Below, piece after piece: positions 26,715-36,300 of a stretch of DNA of 64,000 nt (positions are counted from its first letter, which is position 1; every line of letters begins with the position of its first letter). The DNA comes from Candidatus Cloacimonadota bacterium (lineage in GTDB: Bacteria; Cloacimonadota; Cloacimonadia; Cloacimonadales; JAJBBL01), in the NCBI GenBank assembly GCA_019429305.1, contig JAHYIR010000008.1, positions 1-64,000 on the forward strand, written 5' to 3'. Below the pieces are notes generated by a model, which worked only from the letters and a program-made list of their open reading frames with translations, was not told the DNA's origin and made no database searches. The position numbers and the translations under genes were made by a program.

Positions 26715-27632
26715 TTAGTTTTTATCATCCTGATCATGTATAACGATCAGGAAATTACTTATATTACTCATTTCTCTCTTATATGAGAATTTTTCATCAC
26801 TTCCAACCTGATAAGGGCTGATTACTGCAATCCTCAAATCCGGATTTAATCTATTTAACTTCGTTACTACACCCAACCTGTATCTGCTATGGAAATCTCC
26901 ATTAAAATGGATTACTTTAGTGTCAGGTACATTGTTCATAAATTCGATTATACTTTCAGCCATCGTATCATCCTTGAGTGATTGAGCTGCGTAGAGATTA
27001 ATTAGTCTCTGCTCTAATGTATTAGGATCAATTAAATCTAAATGGGGTGTATCAAGTATTGTTTCATAAAATTTATCTTTGTAGTCATCTTCAAGAATGA
27101 CTAATTCTCTAGCCAGATATACCTTTTCATCTTCCGGTATCATATCTAAAGAATCTGTACCAAACCTGCTGATTGCTGCTGCATACATTCTCGGCACATT
27201 AGAAGCGATGACATAAATTTGATTTTCTTGGGCAAAGTCAACGATCGGTTTATAGTCAGACTTATAATTTGGCCAAGCTCTGGCATTTGATAAAAATTCC
27301 TCTTCATCAATATTACCTTCTAAAAAATAATCCAATAATTCTTGATCATCCCGTTCAAACATCTCCATAGAAATAGCAATATTTTCAGCATAACGCAAAT
27401 AATATGGTAATAACTCTGCTTGTAGTTGGTGAATCATTGCGTTACCGTGATATTCTCCAAACATTACAATATCATAATTAGATAATTGCTCTGCCATCCT
27501 ACTTAGAGATATTTTCCGTCCGGTTGTGGTATCATATATTGTGTAGTCTTCACTTTGCTTCGAGCAAGAAACAATATTGAAGATAACAAGTAATATCATT
27601 AATAATCCCAAGATCAGTCTTTTTTTTATCAT
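26715..27632 (-). CDS. ChaN-like lipoprotein (haem-binding uptake, Tiki superfamily)
   Basis: 305 residues with a lipoprotein signal ending NIVSC. The body matches the ChaN family: VMFGEYHGNAMIHQLQAELL, AISMEMFERDDQ, WPNYKSDYKPIVDFA, and a C-terminal IHFNGDFHSRYRLGV. Campylobacter ChaN binds haem dimers, while the related Tiki/TraB fold is a metalloprotease. The conserved GEYHG and GDFHS histidines are intact here. First gene of the long minus-strand operon and divergent from argF. A minus-strand TTGACT at 27681-27686 lies upstream. Confidence 0.85.
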   Translation of the reverse strand: MIKKRLILGLLMILLVIFNIVSCSKQSEDYTIYDTTTGRKISLSRMAEQLSNYDIVMFGEYHGNAMIHQLQAELLPYYLRYAENIAISMEMFERDDQELLDYFLEGNIDEEEFLSNARAWPNYKSDYKPIVDFAQENQIYVIASNVPRMYAAAISRFGTDSLDMIPEDEKVYLARELVILEDDYKDKFYETILDTPHLDLIDPNTLEQRLINLYAAQSLKDDTMAESIIEFMNNVPDTKVIHFNGDFHSRYRLGVVTKLNRLNPDLRIAVISPYQVGSDEKFSYKREMSNISNFLIVIHDQDDKN

Positions 27633-27749
27633 ATTTACCTCACTTCAAAGTTTAGTAACAAAATCTCGGTAAAGTTTTTCAGTCAATAAAAACCTTGCTA
27701 TCAGAACTGTTTGGGAAAAAATGACGCAAAAATCAAAAAGGAGTATCAA

Positions 27750-28748
27750 ATGGCTTTTAATCTTAGAAATCGAAACTTACTTACCTTGCTCGATTTTACA
27801 CCTCAAGAAGTTAATTTCTTATTGGAGCTTTCCGCAGATCTGAAAAAAGCAAAGTATAATGGTACAGAAAAACAACTACTTAAGGGTAAAAATATCGCTC
27901 TGATCTTTGAGAAGGACTCAACCAGAACCAGATGTGCTTTCGAAGTTGCTGCTTATGATCAGGGAGCTCATGTGACTTATCTCGGACCAAGTGGAAGTCA
28001 GATCGGTAATAAAGAGACGATGAAGGATACGGCTCGTGTATTAGGAAGATTATATGATGCGATAGAGTATCGTGGTTTCGGTCAAGAAAAGGTACAGGAA
28101 TTAGCAGATTATTCCGGTGTACCTGTTTGGAACGGCTTGACTAATGAATACCATCCAACACAAGTCTTAGCGGATTTCTTGACTATAAAAGAACATATCA
28201 AGAAATCTCTAAACGAAGTCGTTTTAGTATATGTTGGTGATGGTAGAAACAACATGGCAAACTCTTTAATGATAGGTTCAGCTAAACTCGGTGTCGATTT
28301 CCGTCTTTTAGCACCAAAATCTGTTCAACCGGATAAGAACTTAGTTAGAAAATGTCAAACTATAGCAAAAGAAACAGGAGCAAAGATAACAATTACCGAT
28401 AAGATCAATGAAGGTCTGAAGGGAGCAGATGCGATCTATACTGATGTTTGGGTCTCTATGGGAGAAGCCGACAGTGTTTGGGAAAAGAGAATTGCTCTAT
28501 TAAAACCATATCAAGTTAACAAAGCTATGATGAAGAAAACCGGCAAAAAAGAGACCATATTCCTGCATTGCTTACCTTCCTTCCATAACAGAGACACAAA
28601 GGTCGGAGAGCAGATCTTCAAGAAATTTGGTATCCCTGAGATGGAAGTAACAGACGAAGTCTTTGAAAGCTCACAATCTGTTGTTTTTGATCAGGCAGAA
28701 AACCGTATGCATACTATAAAAGCTGTTATGGTAGCTACTTTAGCTTAA
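27750..28748 (+). CDS. argF: Ornithine carbamoyltransferase
   Basis: 332 residues. Makes citrulline from carbamoyl phosphate and ornithine (or the reverse in arginine fermentation). Motifs: [16 protein letters not shown] (carbamoyl-phosphate loop), [46 protein letters not shown] and the active-site [11 protein letters not shown]. The frame is open from a TTG at 27711, but the ATG at 27750 has AAAGGAG at the right distance and matches the family start. No other arginine gene is nearby, so biosynthetic or catabolic use cannot be decided. A hairpin terminator follows. Confidence 0.96.
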   Translation: MAFNLRNRNLLTLLDFTPQEVNFLLELSADLKKAKYNGTEKQLLKGKNIALIFEKDSTRTRCAFEVAAYDQGAHVTYLGPSGSQIGNKETMKDTARVLGRLYDAIEYRGFGQEKVQELADYSGVPVWNGLTNEYHPTQVLADFLTIKEHIKKSLNEVVLVYVGDGRNNMANSLMIGSAKLGVDFRLLAPKSVQPDKNLVRKCQTIAKETGAKITITDKINEGLKGADAIYTDVWVSMGEADSVWEKRIALLKPYQVNKAMMKKTGKKETIFLHCLPSFHNRDTKVGEQIFKKFGIPEMEVTDEVFESSQSVVFDQAENRMHTIKAVMVATLA

Positions 28749-28758
28749 ATAGATCATG

Positions 28759-28800
28759 AAGAGCAACTTTTGATCAGATAATTAAGGGTTGCTCTTTTCT
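28759..28800 (+). terminator. Rho-independent terminator of argF
   Basis: AAGAGCAAC (28759-28767) pairs with GTTGCTCTT (28788-28796), followed by a T-rich stretch. It begins 10 bases after the argF stop. The right arm overlaps the TTG at 28789, which makes that codon an unlikely start for the next gene. Confidence 0.7.
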
Positions 28801-28809
28801 TATCCACTA

Positions 28810-29574
28810 ATGAAAAAACCAATCATCGGATTTATTCTAATCGCTCTCTTAACTGCAACCCAGATGTCTGCTCGTGTATTTTACATCAACGATAATAAAG
28901 CTTATACTAATATTGCTTTGGGAATAGCACTCGATCTGGCTAATAGCTATTATAACAGTAAAAATGTCAATAGTTTGACAGAGGATCAGATTATAAAATC
29001 TGGCTCTTCAGATGTACCCTTTTTCGATAGATGGGCGATAAATAATGATAACCAACAATTAACCGATGGAAGTTCTTACCTGACCTTAATCTCCTTAGGT
29101 TCTACAATCTTATACAATGCGTGGGATGATCCATATACTTGGGATAATTTGCTTGTCTTGAGTGAGATCCTTGTAGTACAAAATGCTCTTAACGGATGGA
29201 GTAAGAGTTTGACTCTCCGGAAAAGACCTTACGTTTATGATGAAGATACCGTCTTAGAAACCAAATTAGATAAAGATGCCAGATTCTCCTTCTATTCCAA
29301 CCATACCTCTTTCGCCTTTGCCCTTGCTGTTTATAGCCATTATTATCAACATCATACCCTGAAAAACCCTTATGTTGTTACCGGTTCCTACGCACTCGCT
29401 ACAATAGTCGGAGCAAGCAGAGTAGCTGCAGGTCAACATTTCCCTTCTGATGTAATCGTCGGTATGGTCGCCGGCAGTGTAAGCAGCTATCTGATCTGCA
29501 GATCACACCGAGTGAGCAGAAGAACTGACATTTATCTGGGAGTAAATTACTTGCAATTCACGATCAATTTCTGA
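28810..29574 (+). CDS. Exported PAP2-family phosphatase
   Basis: 254 residues starting at the ATG at 28810. The open frame from the TTG at 28789 would begin inside the argF terminator. The N-terminus KKPIIGFILIALLTATQMSA is a signal peptide. The three PAP2 (acid phosphatase/lipid phosphate phosphatase) motifs are present: KSLTLRKRPY, YSNHTSFAFA and SRVAAGQHFPSDV. Active-site histidines and arginines are retained. Related enzymes remove phosphate from lipids such as undecaprenyl pyrophosphate or lipid A. The hydrophobic C-terminal half fits a membrane-associated periplasmic enzyme. Substrate not identified. Confidence 0.85.
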   Translation: MKKPIIGFILIALLTATQMSARVFYINDNKAYTNIALGIALDLANSYYNSKNVNSLTEDQIIKSGSSDVPFFDRWAINNDNQQLTDGSSYLTLISLGSTILYNAWDDPYTWDNLLVLSEILVVQNALNGWSKSLTLRKRPYVYDEDTVLETKLDKDARFSFYSNHTSFAFALAVYSHYYQHHTLKNPYVVTGSYALATIVGASRVAAGQHFPSDVIVGMVAGSVSSYLICRSHRVSRRTDIYLGVNYLQFTINF

Positions 29575-29620
29575 TTTGTTCGCTACTGCTTTTAGAAAAC
29601 TTCTCTTTTATCTTTCTCAT

Positions 29621-29674
29621 ACCATAAGGGAGCACACGAGTCGGCTAGGACCGACTCGTGTGCTCCCTTATGGT
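29621..29674. repeat. Intergenic palindrome, copy 2 of 3 (24-base perfect arms)
   Basis: Left arm 29621-29644 and right arm 29651-29674 are perfect reverse complements around the loop CTAGGA. The core is ACGAGTCGG/CCGACTCGT, flanked by AGGGAGCAC and GTGCTCCCT. It lies between the convergent ends of the PAP2 gene and the FHA/TonB-like gene. As RNA it would make a very strong hairpin on either strand and could act as a two-way terminator. The shared core with copies at 4022 and 53640 shows it is a repeat family. Confidence 0.92.
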
Positions 29675-29783
29675 AAAACTCAGTTAAAAAATACTAAATC
29701 AAAATGAGTTAAATTAGATTTAAGTGAACAAAGTTAAAAACTAAGAACTCAACCCACAGTTAAAAGACTATTCTAACTTGAAG

Positions 29784-31178
29784 TTAATTTCTAATAAATC
29801 TTACCTGGAATGAGTAAGCAGGCAGCTGCCTAGTAGTTGGTACACGCCATTGCATCATGATAGCTACTGCCTGAGCTATAAAACTGTCAGTAAAGAAGCT
29901 GCCAGGTCTGGGATCTATATTAACCCCCTCGACTTGTCCATTAGGTCGAAAGTAGAGAGTAACTTGGATAGATCCATAGATGTTACGAACTTGTGACTCT
30001 TTGGCGAAGAGTTCATGAAGCTGCCGAATATTCGGTTCAACATATTGTCGGATATTTATGGCATCTTCTCTTAATCCTATTGGAGTAGTATCAATTGCTT
30101 GTTCATCAACTGTTTGTATCCCCTCTGATAATGCTCTTCTTCTGGCTCTGGCTAAAGCATTGAGCTGCTCTGTGGTAGTTATTTGAGTAAATTCAATATC
30201 ACCAGTTTGTCCACCTAAGATACTTGGATCGATATCTCTCATTGATATACGATCCCTTACTGCATCAATATCACCCCTGAATATATCACCCGGGGTGACT
30301 GAGCTCTGATGAACATCGCCAACACTAAAACTCTCCCCTGCTCTACCCCCGCTTACCGGTCCATCTGTTCCCGGACCTGTACCGGGACCACCACCAGTTC
30401 CTGTTGCTACTATTTGCTCACTGTAGGTAATGCTGGCTGTACCTTTCGGTATTTGCGCAATTGGTCCGGATACATCACCCGGATCAAACCCAAGAATATC
30501 CCTTGCTCCACCGGGTACACCTACTATATCGACTTCACCCTCTTCAACAGGTATATCTTCAGGCATAATCCGCTCTTCAAATACTAGTGTCTCTTCAGGA
30601 ATAATGGGTTCAATTTCAACTCGGTGGGATAATGTTCTAACATAAACCGGAGGAGTATAGAATTTTTCAAAGAGATAAGCACCAATTAAAGTTAATAAAA
30701 TTACAAGAATGATAGAATTTCTACTTATCTTTTGCTGACCTGTTAAAGGTGGACGACGATGATACGTCTGGATCATTCTTCTATCTTCTTCAGTCAGGAC
30801 CTTTGGATGTGCTTTTACATATTCATAGGCTATACTCCAATCACGAGCACAGGTTACATATCCGGTTGTCTCTTTATCAAGAAAAAGCTCATTTCGCTTC
30901 AGTAAATTTTTAGACCGCAAAGCTTCTTCAGTCAAGATCTGATTCCCTTTCTTTACCGTCAACTGCATCCCTTTTAAAAGAAATAACTTGAATCCGTCCT
31001 TTGCTTTCTTGATCAAAAGATGCTTTTTGGGAAATGTTTTGTCCAAGATCTGCCATTGGATGTACTTATCGCTACCAATTACAAATTTATCTTTTATATC
31101 CCTAATTTCTTTAGCAGTATCTAAATTCTTTCCTTTGTAATAAAACCTTAAGCTGAGTATCGTATCTTGTGTCATCAA
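29784..31178 (-). CDS. FHA-like head, single membrane helix, TonB-type C-terminus (GltG/AgmX-like)
   Basis: 464 residues. Residues about 25-115 resemble a forkhead-associated fold: KFVIGSDKYIQWQI, then LDKTFPKKHLLIKK. One membrane helix follows near 155-175 (SIILVILLTLIGAYLFE). A Pro/Glu then Gly-rich periplasmic linker comes next (IIPEETLVFEERI, GTGGGPGTGPGTDG). The last 90 residues are a TonB/AgmX-type domain: IRQLHELFAKE, IYGSIQVTLYFRPNGQVEGV and IMMQWRVPTT. This is the layout I recall for Myxococcus gliding protein GltG. Last gene of the TolQ/TolR-like operon, so probably the energy-transducing arm of that complex. Confidence 0.8.
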   Translation of the reverse strand: MMTQDTILSLRFYYKGKNLDTAKEIRDIKDKFVIGSDKYIQWQILDKTFPKKHLLIKKAKDGFKLFLLKGMQLTVKKGNQILTEEALRSKNLLKRNELFLDKETTGYVTCARDWSIAYEYVKAHPKVLTEEDRRMIQTYHRRPPLTGQQKISRNSIILVILLTLIGAYLFEKFYTPPVYVRTLSHRVEIEPIIPEETLVFEERIMPEDIPVEEGEVDIVGVPGGARDILGFDPGDVSGPIAQIPKGTASITYSEQIVATGTGGGPGTGPGTDGPVSGGRAGESFSVGDVHQSSVTPGDIFRGDIDAVRDRISMRDIDPSILGGQTGDIEFTQITTTEQLNALARARRRALSEGIQTVDEQAIDTTPIGLREDAINIRQYVEPNIRQLHELFAKESQVRNIYGSIQVTLYFRPNGQVEGVNIDPRPGSFFTDSFIAQAVAIMMQWRVPTTRQLPAYSFQVRFIRN

Positions 31179-31190
31179 GCCTCCCTTTTA

Positions 31191-31733
31191 TTACAATCCA
31201 TAAAGAAATTGCGGATCATCAACTTTGATAGTCGAAAAATAGATATTGGAAAAGCCAGCTGTAGCACCTAAAGCAACTATATCGGTAATATATCGACAGT
31301 AGATACCTGAGTCAGCTTGAAGAAGCAAGAGTGGTGACAAATCGGGATTTTGAATGACTATCAAATCTGCTTGTTCTCTCATATAATAGAGTAGCTGGCT
31401 TCTGACTTCTTGATTCGTCATAAAATCTTCCGGTGTTCCGACCAATATGTTATCTGTTCCGACAAGAATTTGATCAGGAAAGACTTTGAGGATAACCGAC
31501 ATACCGCTTCGTTCCAGTTCTTCCGTAATGAATGTTGCCGGCAAATTCATTTTCTCCGGAATAGTCACCCTTTGAGCATCAATCGAGACATTTTTTATCA
31601 GGAAAACAAGCAGAATCGTAAGAATATCGACCAGAGAAGTTATATTTAAACTTTTAACTTTTTCTATGCGGTTTCTTGCTTTTCTCGGTCCTTCATTGTA
31701 TGCTCGGTTAACTTTATTTGAGATTCTTTTCAT
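31191..31733 (-). CDS. ExbD/TolR-like protein (with membrane Asp)
   Basis: 180 residues: a short basic cytoplasmic N-terminus, one membrane helix (SLNITSLVDILTILLVFLIK) with the proton-pathway aspartate at residue 36, then a periplasmic domain ending in GFSNIYFSTIKVDD. It works with a TolQ/ExbB channel to turn proton flow into movement or force. It lies 15 bases after the other ExbD-like gene, which has Asn at the matching place, and 12 bases before the FHA/TonB-like gene. Confidence 0.9.
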   Translation of the reverse strand: MKRISNKVNRAYNEGPRKARNRIEKVKSLNITSLVDILTILLVFLIKNVSIDAQRVTIPEKMNLPATFITEELERSGMSVILKVFPDQILVGTDNILVGTPEDFMTNQEVRSQLLYYMREQADLIVIQNPDLSPLLLLQADSGIYCRYITDIVALGATAGFSNIYFSTIKVDDPQFLYGL

Positions 31734-31748
31734 TATATTCTCCCAATT

Positions 31749-32258
31749 CTATATTGTGCCTACTCTGATGCGCTCATATTTTACTTCCGGAAACCCTCGT
31801 AATTTACAAATGTCGATGGCACGGATCAGTGTCCCATAATAAACATCAGGATATGGTGCTATCCGAATTTCATTAATGTCCATGTTTCTATTTTTGATAT
31901 CCTCAATAAATAGATCCAAAGCACGATAATCATGTCTTAGCTCTCCATCTTCGAAAATACCTGCTGGGATCACAATCGGTTCTACATTCCCTTCCTCGAA
32001 TAACTCAAATCGATCAACATAAAGAACAAGTTTAATCTCCTTTACCTTATCTCCGGTTCCTGAAACTCCTGACCCCTCACCAGTACCGCTCATGCCACTT
32101 GCTGTTAGATTAAGTGATAATAATGCCATATGTACTGTCACTGTTATCATCAACAGCATTGGAATTATGGTTATAAAGAGATTCATTATCGGTATGAGAT
32201 TAATCTCCTGAAGATGAGAACTCTTTTGAATTCTTCTTTTTGATGCTCCGAAAGCCAT
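31749..32258 (-). CDS. ExbD/TolR-like protein (membrane Asp replaced by Asn)
   Basis: 169 residues. The helix reads INLIPIMNLFITIIPMLLM; where ExbD/TolR proteins carry the essential proton-binding Asp this one has Asn26. The periplasmic part includes a Gly/Ser-rich linker (GMSGTGEGSGVSGTGD), then KLVLYVDRFELF and the usual fold ending RGFPEVKYERIRVG. It begins 3 bases after the TolQ-like gene. It probably forms a mixed ExbD pair with the Asp-bearing neighbour, so that only one subunit carries protons. Confidence 0.88.
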   Translation of the reverse strand: MAFGASKRRIQKSSHLQEINLIPIMNLFITIIPMLLMITVTVHMALLSLNLTASGMSGTGEGSGVSGTGDKVKEIKLVLYVDRFELFEEGNVEPIVIPAGIFEDGELRHDYRALDLFIEDIKNRNMDINEIRIAPYPDVYYGTLIRAIDICKLRGFPEVKYERIRVGTI

Positions 32259-32261
32259 TTT

Positions 32262-32993
32262 TTATCCCTTGATTGTGTTACTGATTTGATTGATCATTTT
32301 CACACTATACTCATCTATATCATTAATGATCTTTTCAGCTCTAGATGATAAGAATCCTTTGATGAACATAGTTGGTATAGCGACGCTTAAGCCCATAGCT
32401 GTAGTTCCCATTGCTTGTTGAATACCTTGAGTAAGAACTCTTTGCTGATCAACTGGAGCAGCAACAGCTAATCCCTTAAATGCTACCATTAAACCCCAAA
32501 TTGTTCCCAACAAACCTAACAAAGTAGCAACCTGAGCAATAATATCGAACCAGAAAAGTCCACCATCAATTTTATGTATTGTTTGTAAGCCTGCTTCATC
32601 AAAAGCGTTTTGCAGTGTATTTTTTAAATCCATGCCCTTGACACCAGTCTTGCGTGAATCATTGAAAACTGACAATCCGCTCCAGAAGATAAAGCCCAAA
32701 GTTGAGTTTTTAAAATGCTGGCTAACATTTATTGCTTCATCAAAACTTTCGTTTTTGATATATCCTTTTAATTTCAAGTAGAAGGCCTTGGCATCTAACT
32801 TCTCTCTGACGGCTAATTGGACGAATCTTATAATTCCAAGAACTATTGCACATAAGAAAAGAAAAGCTATAAGATGGGAAAACCACCCACCATTCTTATA
32901 GATTTCAGCTACACTTATTCCAACATCATTCGTCTGAGCGAAAAGTGAAACCCCAATCAGGGTGATGCTCAAAGTCATTATGGTTTTTTTCAT
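32262..32993 (-). CDS. MotA/TolQ/ExbB proton channel
   Basis: 243 residues. A cleavable or anchoring N-terminal hydrophobic segment (TIMTLSITLIGVSLFAQ) is followed by three membrane helices: SHLIAFLFLCAIVLGIIRFV, then ATLLGLLGTIWGLMVAFKGL and TAMGLSVAIPTMFIKGFL. The last two are the conserved TolQ/ExbB signatures lining the channel. An extra N-terminal signal is seen in some ExbB proteins. It precedes two ExbD-like genes in the same operon, so the complex probably has one TolQ and two TolR types. Confidence 0.93.
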   Translation of the reverse strand: MKKTIMTLSITLIGVSLFAQTNDVGISVAEIYKNGGWFSHLIAFLFLCAIVLGIIRFVQLAVREKLDAKAFYLKLKGYIKNESFDEAINVSQHFKNSTLGFIFWSGLSVFNDSRKTGVKGMDLKNTLQNAFDEAGLQTIHKIDGGLFWFDIIAQVATLLGLLGTIWGLMVAFKGLAVAAPVDQQRVLTQGIQQAMGTTAMGLSVAIPTMFIKGFLSSRAEKIINDIDEYSVKMINQISNTIKG

Positions 32994-33020
32994 ATAAAAC
33001 TCCTTCTTTCTTTGATCTTT

Positions 33021-33290
33021 TTAATAAAGCTGTTTATTAGATTCAACTATCAGTAGTCTAAGATAATTGAGGGTAAAATCAATCTCTTCTGTTCTTGTGC
33101 GAGGCTGAATTGATGCTTCAGGCACCCTGATTATTACTTCAGTATCAATAATATCATCATCAATAATTATATCAACAACCTCTGTTTCTTGGGTTGACGG
33201 TTGTCCTGAGGTCTGCCCCATTATAAAAGGGATAAATAACAATGATAGGACAATTATCATTGCAAAATTCTTGGTTAACTTTATCATCAT
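33021..33290 (-). CDS. Small exported acidic protein, 89 residues
   Basis: It has a signal peptide (FAMIIVLSLLFIPFIMG), then an acidic stretch VVDIIIDDDIIDTEVIIRVPE, and a short helical end DFTLNYLRLLIVESNKQ. No family recognised. It is held between the 1298-residue TPR protein (11 bases away) and the TolQ-like gene (27 bases away), so it is probably a small periplasmic partner of that complex. Confidence 0.75.
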   Translation of the reverse strand: MMIKLTKNFAMIIVLSLLFIPFIMGQTSGQPSTQETEVVDIIIDDDIIDTEVIIRVPEASIQPRTRTEEIDFTLNYLRLLIVESNKQLY

Positions 33291-33301
33291 CTTTAGTCCT
33301 C

Positions 33302-36300
33302 TTATTTTACCTTCACTATCAGATCAAGGTTTAAGACAATCGCTTGATTATCAGCCGAATTTTCAGATCTAATCAGTATAATGTTATCGCCGTTAGTAAA
33401 GTAGTTGGCTGCGATGCTGACATTTCTGGCATAATAAATGGTATCATTCTCTTCTGTTAAAGAATCGGTATATAAATTTACCGGATTACCGTTTATCCAG
33501 ATAGAACTATTGCCATATGAAACAAAACTTAGCATGGCATCTCTGACTTCCCCATCTAATCTGAATCTACGCATAAAAAGAGTATCTTCGATAATTGGCT
33601 CAATTTCAGTGTATAAAGTATCTGCAACTACAGTTTCCTCTTGGGGTATCATTAACCAAATAGGTGCAACATTAGTTCTATCCAAGCCAATCAAATCCTT
33701 CAGTCCGTCTTTTTCATAAACTATCGACACTGCACTCCAATCCAATCTATTCAAGTTTTCAGTATAAGTAGAACGGGTAGCTAACCACTCGGAATTTGTA
33801 TAAAACGAGATTTTTTCAGTCAATAAGCCCCAATCAGCAAGACGATTTTGTGCAGCTATAGTATAGCTATCATGATGATCGAGATTATGCACAAAAGTAG
33901 TTACCAGCAGATCATACCATCCGGCACTTTCCGTCCTCAGATATGTTGCATAAGGTACTTTATAACTCTCATTAATAAAATGAACGATACTCCAGTATTC
34001 ATCTTCATCATAATTTCGTAATTCTACGAGTTGATTAGAGACTTCAAAAAATCTATCCAGCTGAATTTCAATAACGTCAGCTGTATGATCGTAAACTTTA
34101 GCAATTAAAAAGAGAGCTTTCGTATTTAGCTCGATCTCAATACCCTGTTCATAACCTCTTGCTTGTTGTAACATTTTTACTATATCATCGCGATAACCAT
34201 CTGCTCTATTTACTATTCTTTCTAAACGATTATCTCCCCCCGCTAAATTTTGCTGCCACCTCGTTAGTGGATTAACTCTTAAGAGTTCTGCAGGGTTAGC
34301 GTTAATAAAATTTTCTTCCATTTCATTGAGTTTGGTTTCCAAATTTGCTATTAATCTTCTATATTCTAACACTCTGTTGGCTGCATATTGATAGTCCTCG
34401 AAATCAAGGTAGAATTCATCTAATGGCAAATAGAGGTTTTCTTGCTGATATGCTCTGTCTAATTCTTCAAATTCTCTTATCTGACTGAACATTTGATCGT
34501 ATTGCTCAGAAAGGAATAAGTCGGTTATGTGATTATACTTCTCTAATACCTTATTTCGGGCAATGTTTTCATAAAGTGTTGAAGATGAATTTCTTTGATA
34601 TATATGCCGGGCTAATCTTTCAAATTCATCATTTCTACCCATATCGGCATATTTCAGTGCTACTAATTCAAGTATATCGAGAGTTCTGGGATCATTGGGA
34701 TATCTATCTGTAAATCCCAACATTACTGATACTAAGAACTCATTATCATAATGATCATGATACAATTCTAAGGCATCATAATATATATTCGCTGTACTGT
34801 CTTCTCCATAATCAATTCTTCCTGCTTCAGCATCCTCGTGCAGTTCAAGTAGAAGCTCTGATGCTAAATACTTCGTTGCCGGATTTCGAGCATAATCTTC
34901 AATAATACTATAACGTGTATTGTATGCTTCGTATGATGAAGGATATTTAGCTATATATTCGTTTTTAAGATCTTTCGTAAGTTGCTGATCATACATTAGT
35001 GTATCAGCAATATTCCAAGCTCTGGAGTATAATAGATACGCTTCTTCAGGACGTGATCTGTAAATAGATAACGCTGTTAGGTGTTGTACCGCTCTCTCAT
35101 AGTCGTGTGCTTTAATATAAGCATCTATTGCTTCCCTTGTAAAGCCGACGTATCTCTCAATATCGGTTTCACGATATTCATACGCTAAACGCAGATACTC
35201 TGCTGCTGCCTCGAGATAAGCATTATCTATAACCAAAAGGTTGGCTTTTGCTTGCATTTGCGAACGGTAGTGGTTCTTTATATTCTCGCGGTCAGTTTCG
35301 TCTATAGAATAATCTGCAGCATTGCGGTAATATCTTTCAGACAGAGTATAATTATCTAATTTCTCATTGATTTGAGCTAAATATATATATACGGCTCTTC
35401 TTAAATCATTGGAAACGTCAAAATCAAGAATAAGTAACAGATCTCTTTCTGCTTCAGTAAATTGTTCATCTTCAATATAAACAAGACTTCTTTTATAGAG
35501 AGCTCGTACAATATCTTCAGTATAATACTCAGAAAACTCTGATTCAGAAAATAAGGAGAGGAATTGATTCGTGTTTTGAATAAACAGATTTTTCAGTTCT
35601 GATTCGGTAATGATCAGATCATGGGTCTCATCTCGGTACGGTTGATCTTTTAGATCAGTGTATATTTGATCAAAGAGGGTTTCAATTGCCAAAAACTTTC
35701 TAAACTCATAATCAAGATGATTATTATTATCCGGATATTTCTCATTAAAATCACTGATCATTTCATGCGCTTTCAAGTAATAATACGGTTGCTCCCTAAC
35801 TTGTGCAATCTCAATAATAAAATCTACTTTGTTTTTACTTTTGGTTCTAACCCATACCAGACCATCTGTATCCATAAATTCCGGAAATTCACTATATTTG
35901 GTTACAAGGTCACTATAAGCATTAAAATTATCATCACTTTTATCATTAACAAAGCGGTTATAATATCTTGGCTCCATAAATTCGTATGCTTCTTTGATTA
36001 TCTCCAATTGCTTGCTAATATCATACTGTGAGTTGTACTGATACCACTCTGATTTAGCATGGAAATGCTCTATCATCTTCTCTTTTTGAGCTACCACGAG
36101 ATCTCTGACCTTTTCTTCGTCAGAAAGCATAAAGGCATAAACTCGATAAATTGTGGCGGTTGTGTCGACAATGGTGGGATTATCTATGCTTAAGGGAAAC
36201 ATTGTCAAATAAGCTTCATAATAATCTACTGCCTGAAAGGGAGCATTAAGATCCAATTTCAAGCTTATAGCTCTTTGTATTATCCTTTTAATATGTTGTT

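Noticed and set aside
28789-28809. Upstream TTG start for the PAP2 gene
   Set aside because: It lies in the right arm of the argF terminator, and the ATG at 28810 starts a clean signal peptide.
35666-36031. 121-codon plus-strand frame inside the 1298-residue TPR gene
   Set aside because: Antisense shadow of a real gene, with no ribosome-binding site and an odd composition. The same applies to other antisense frames across the window.
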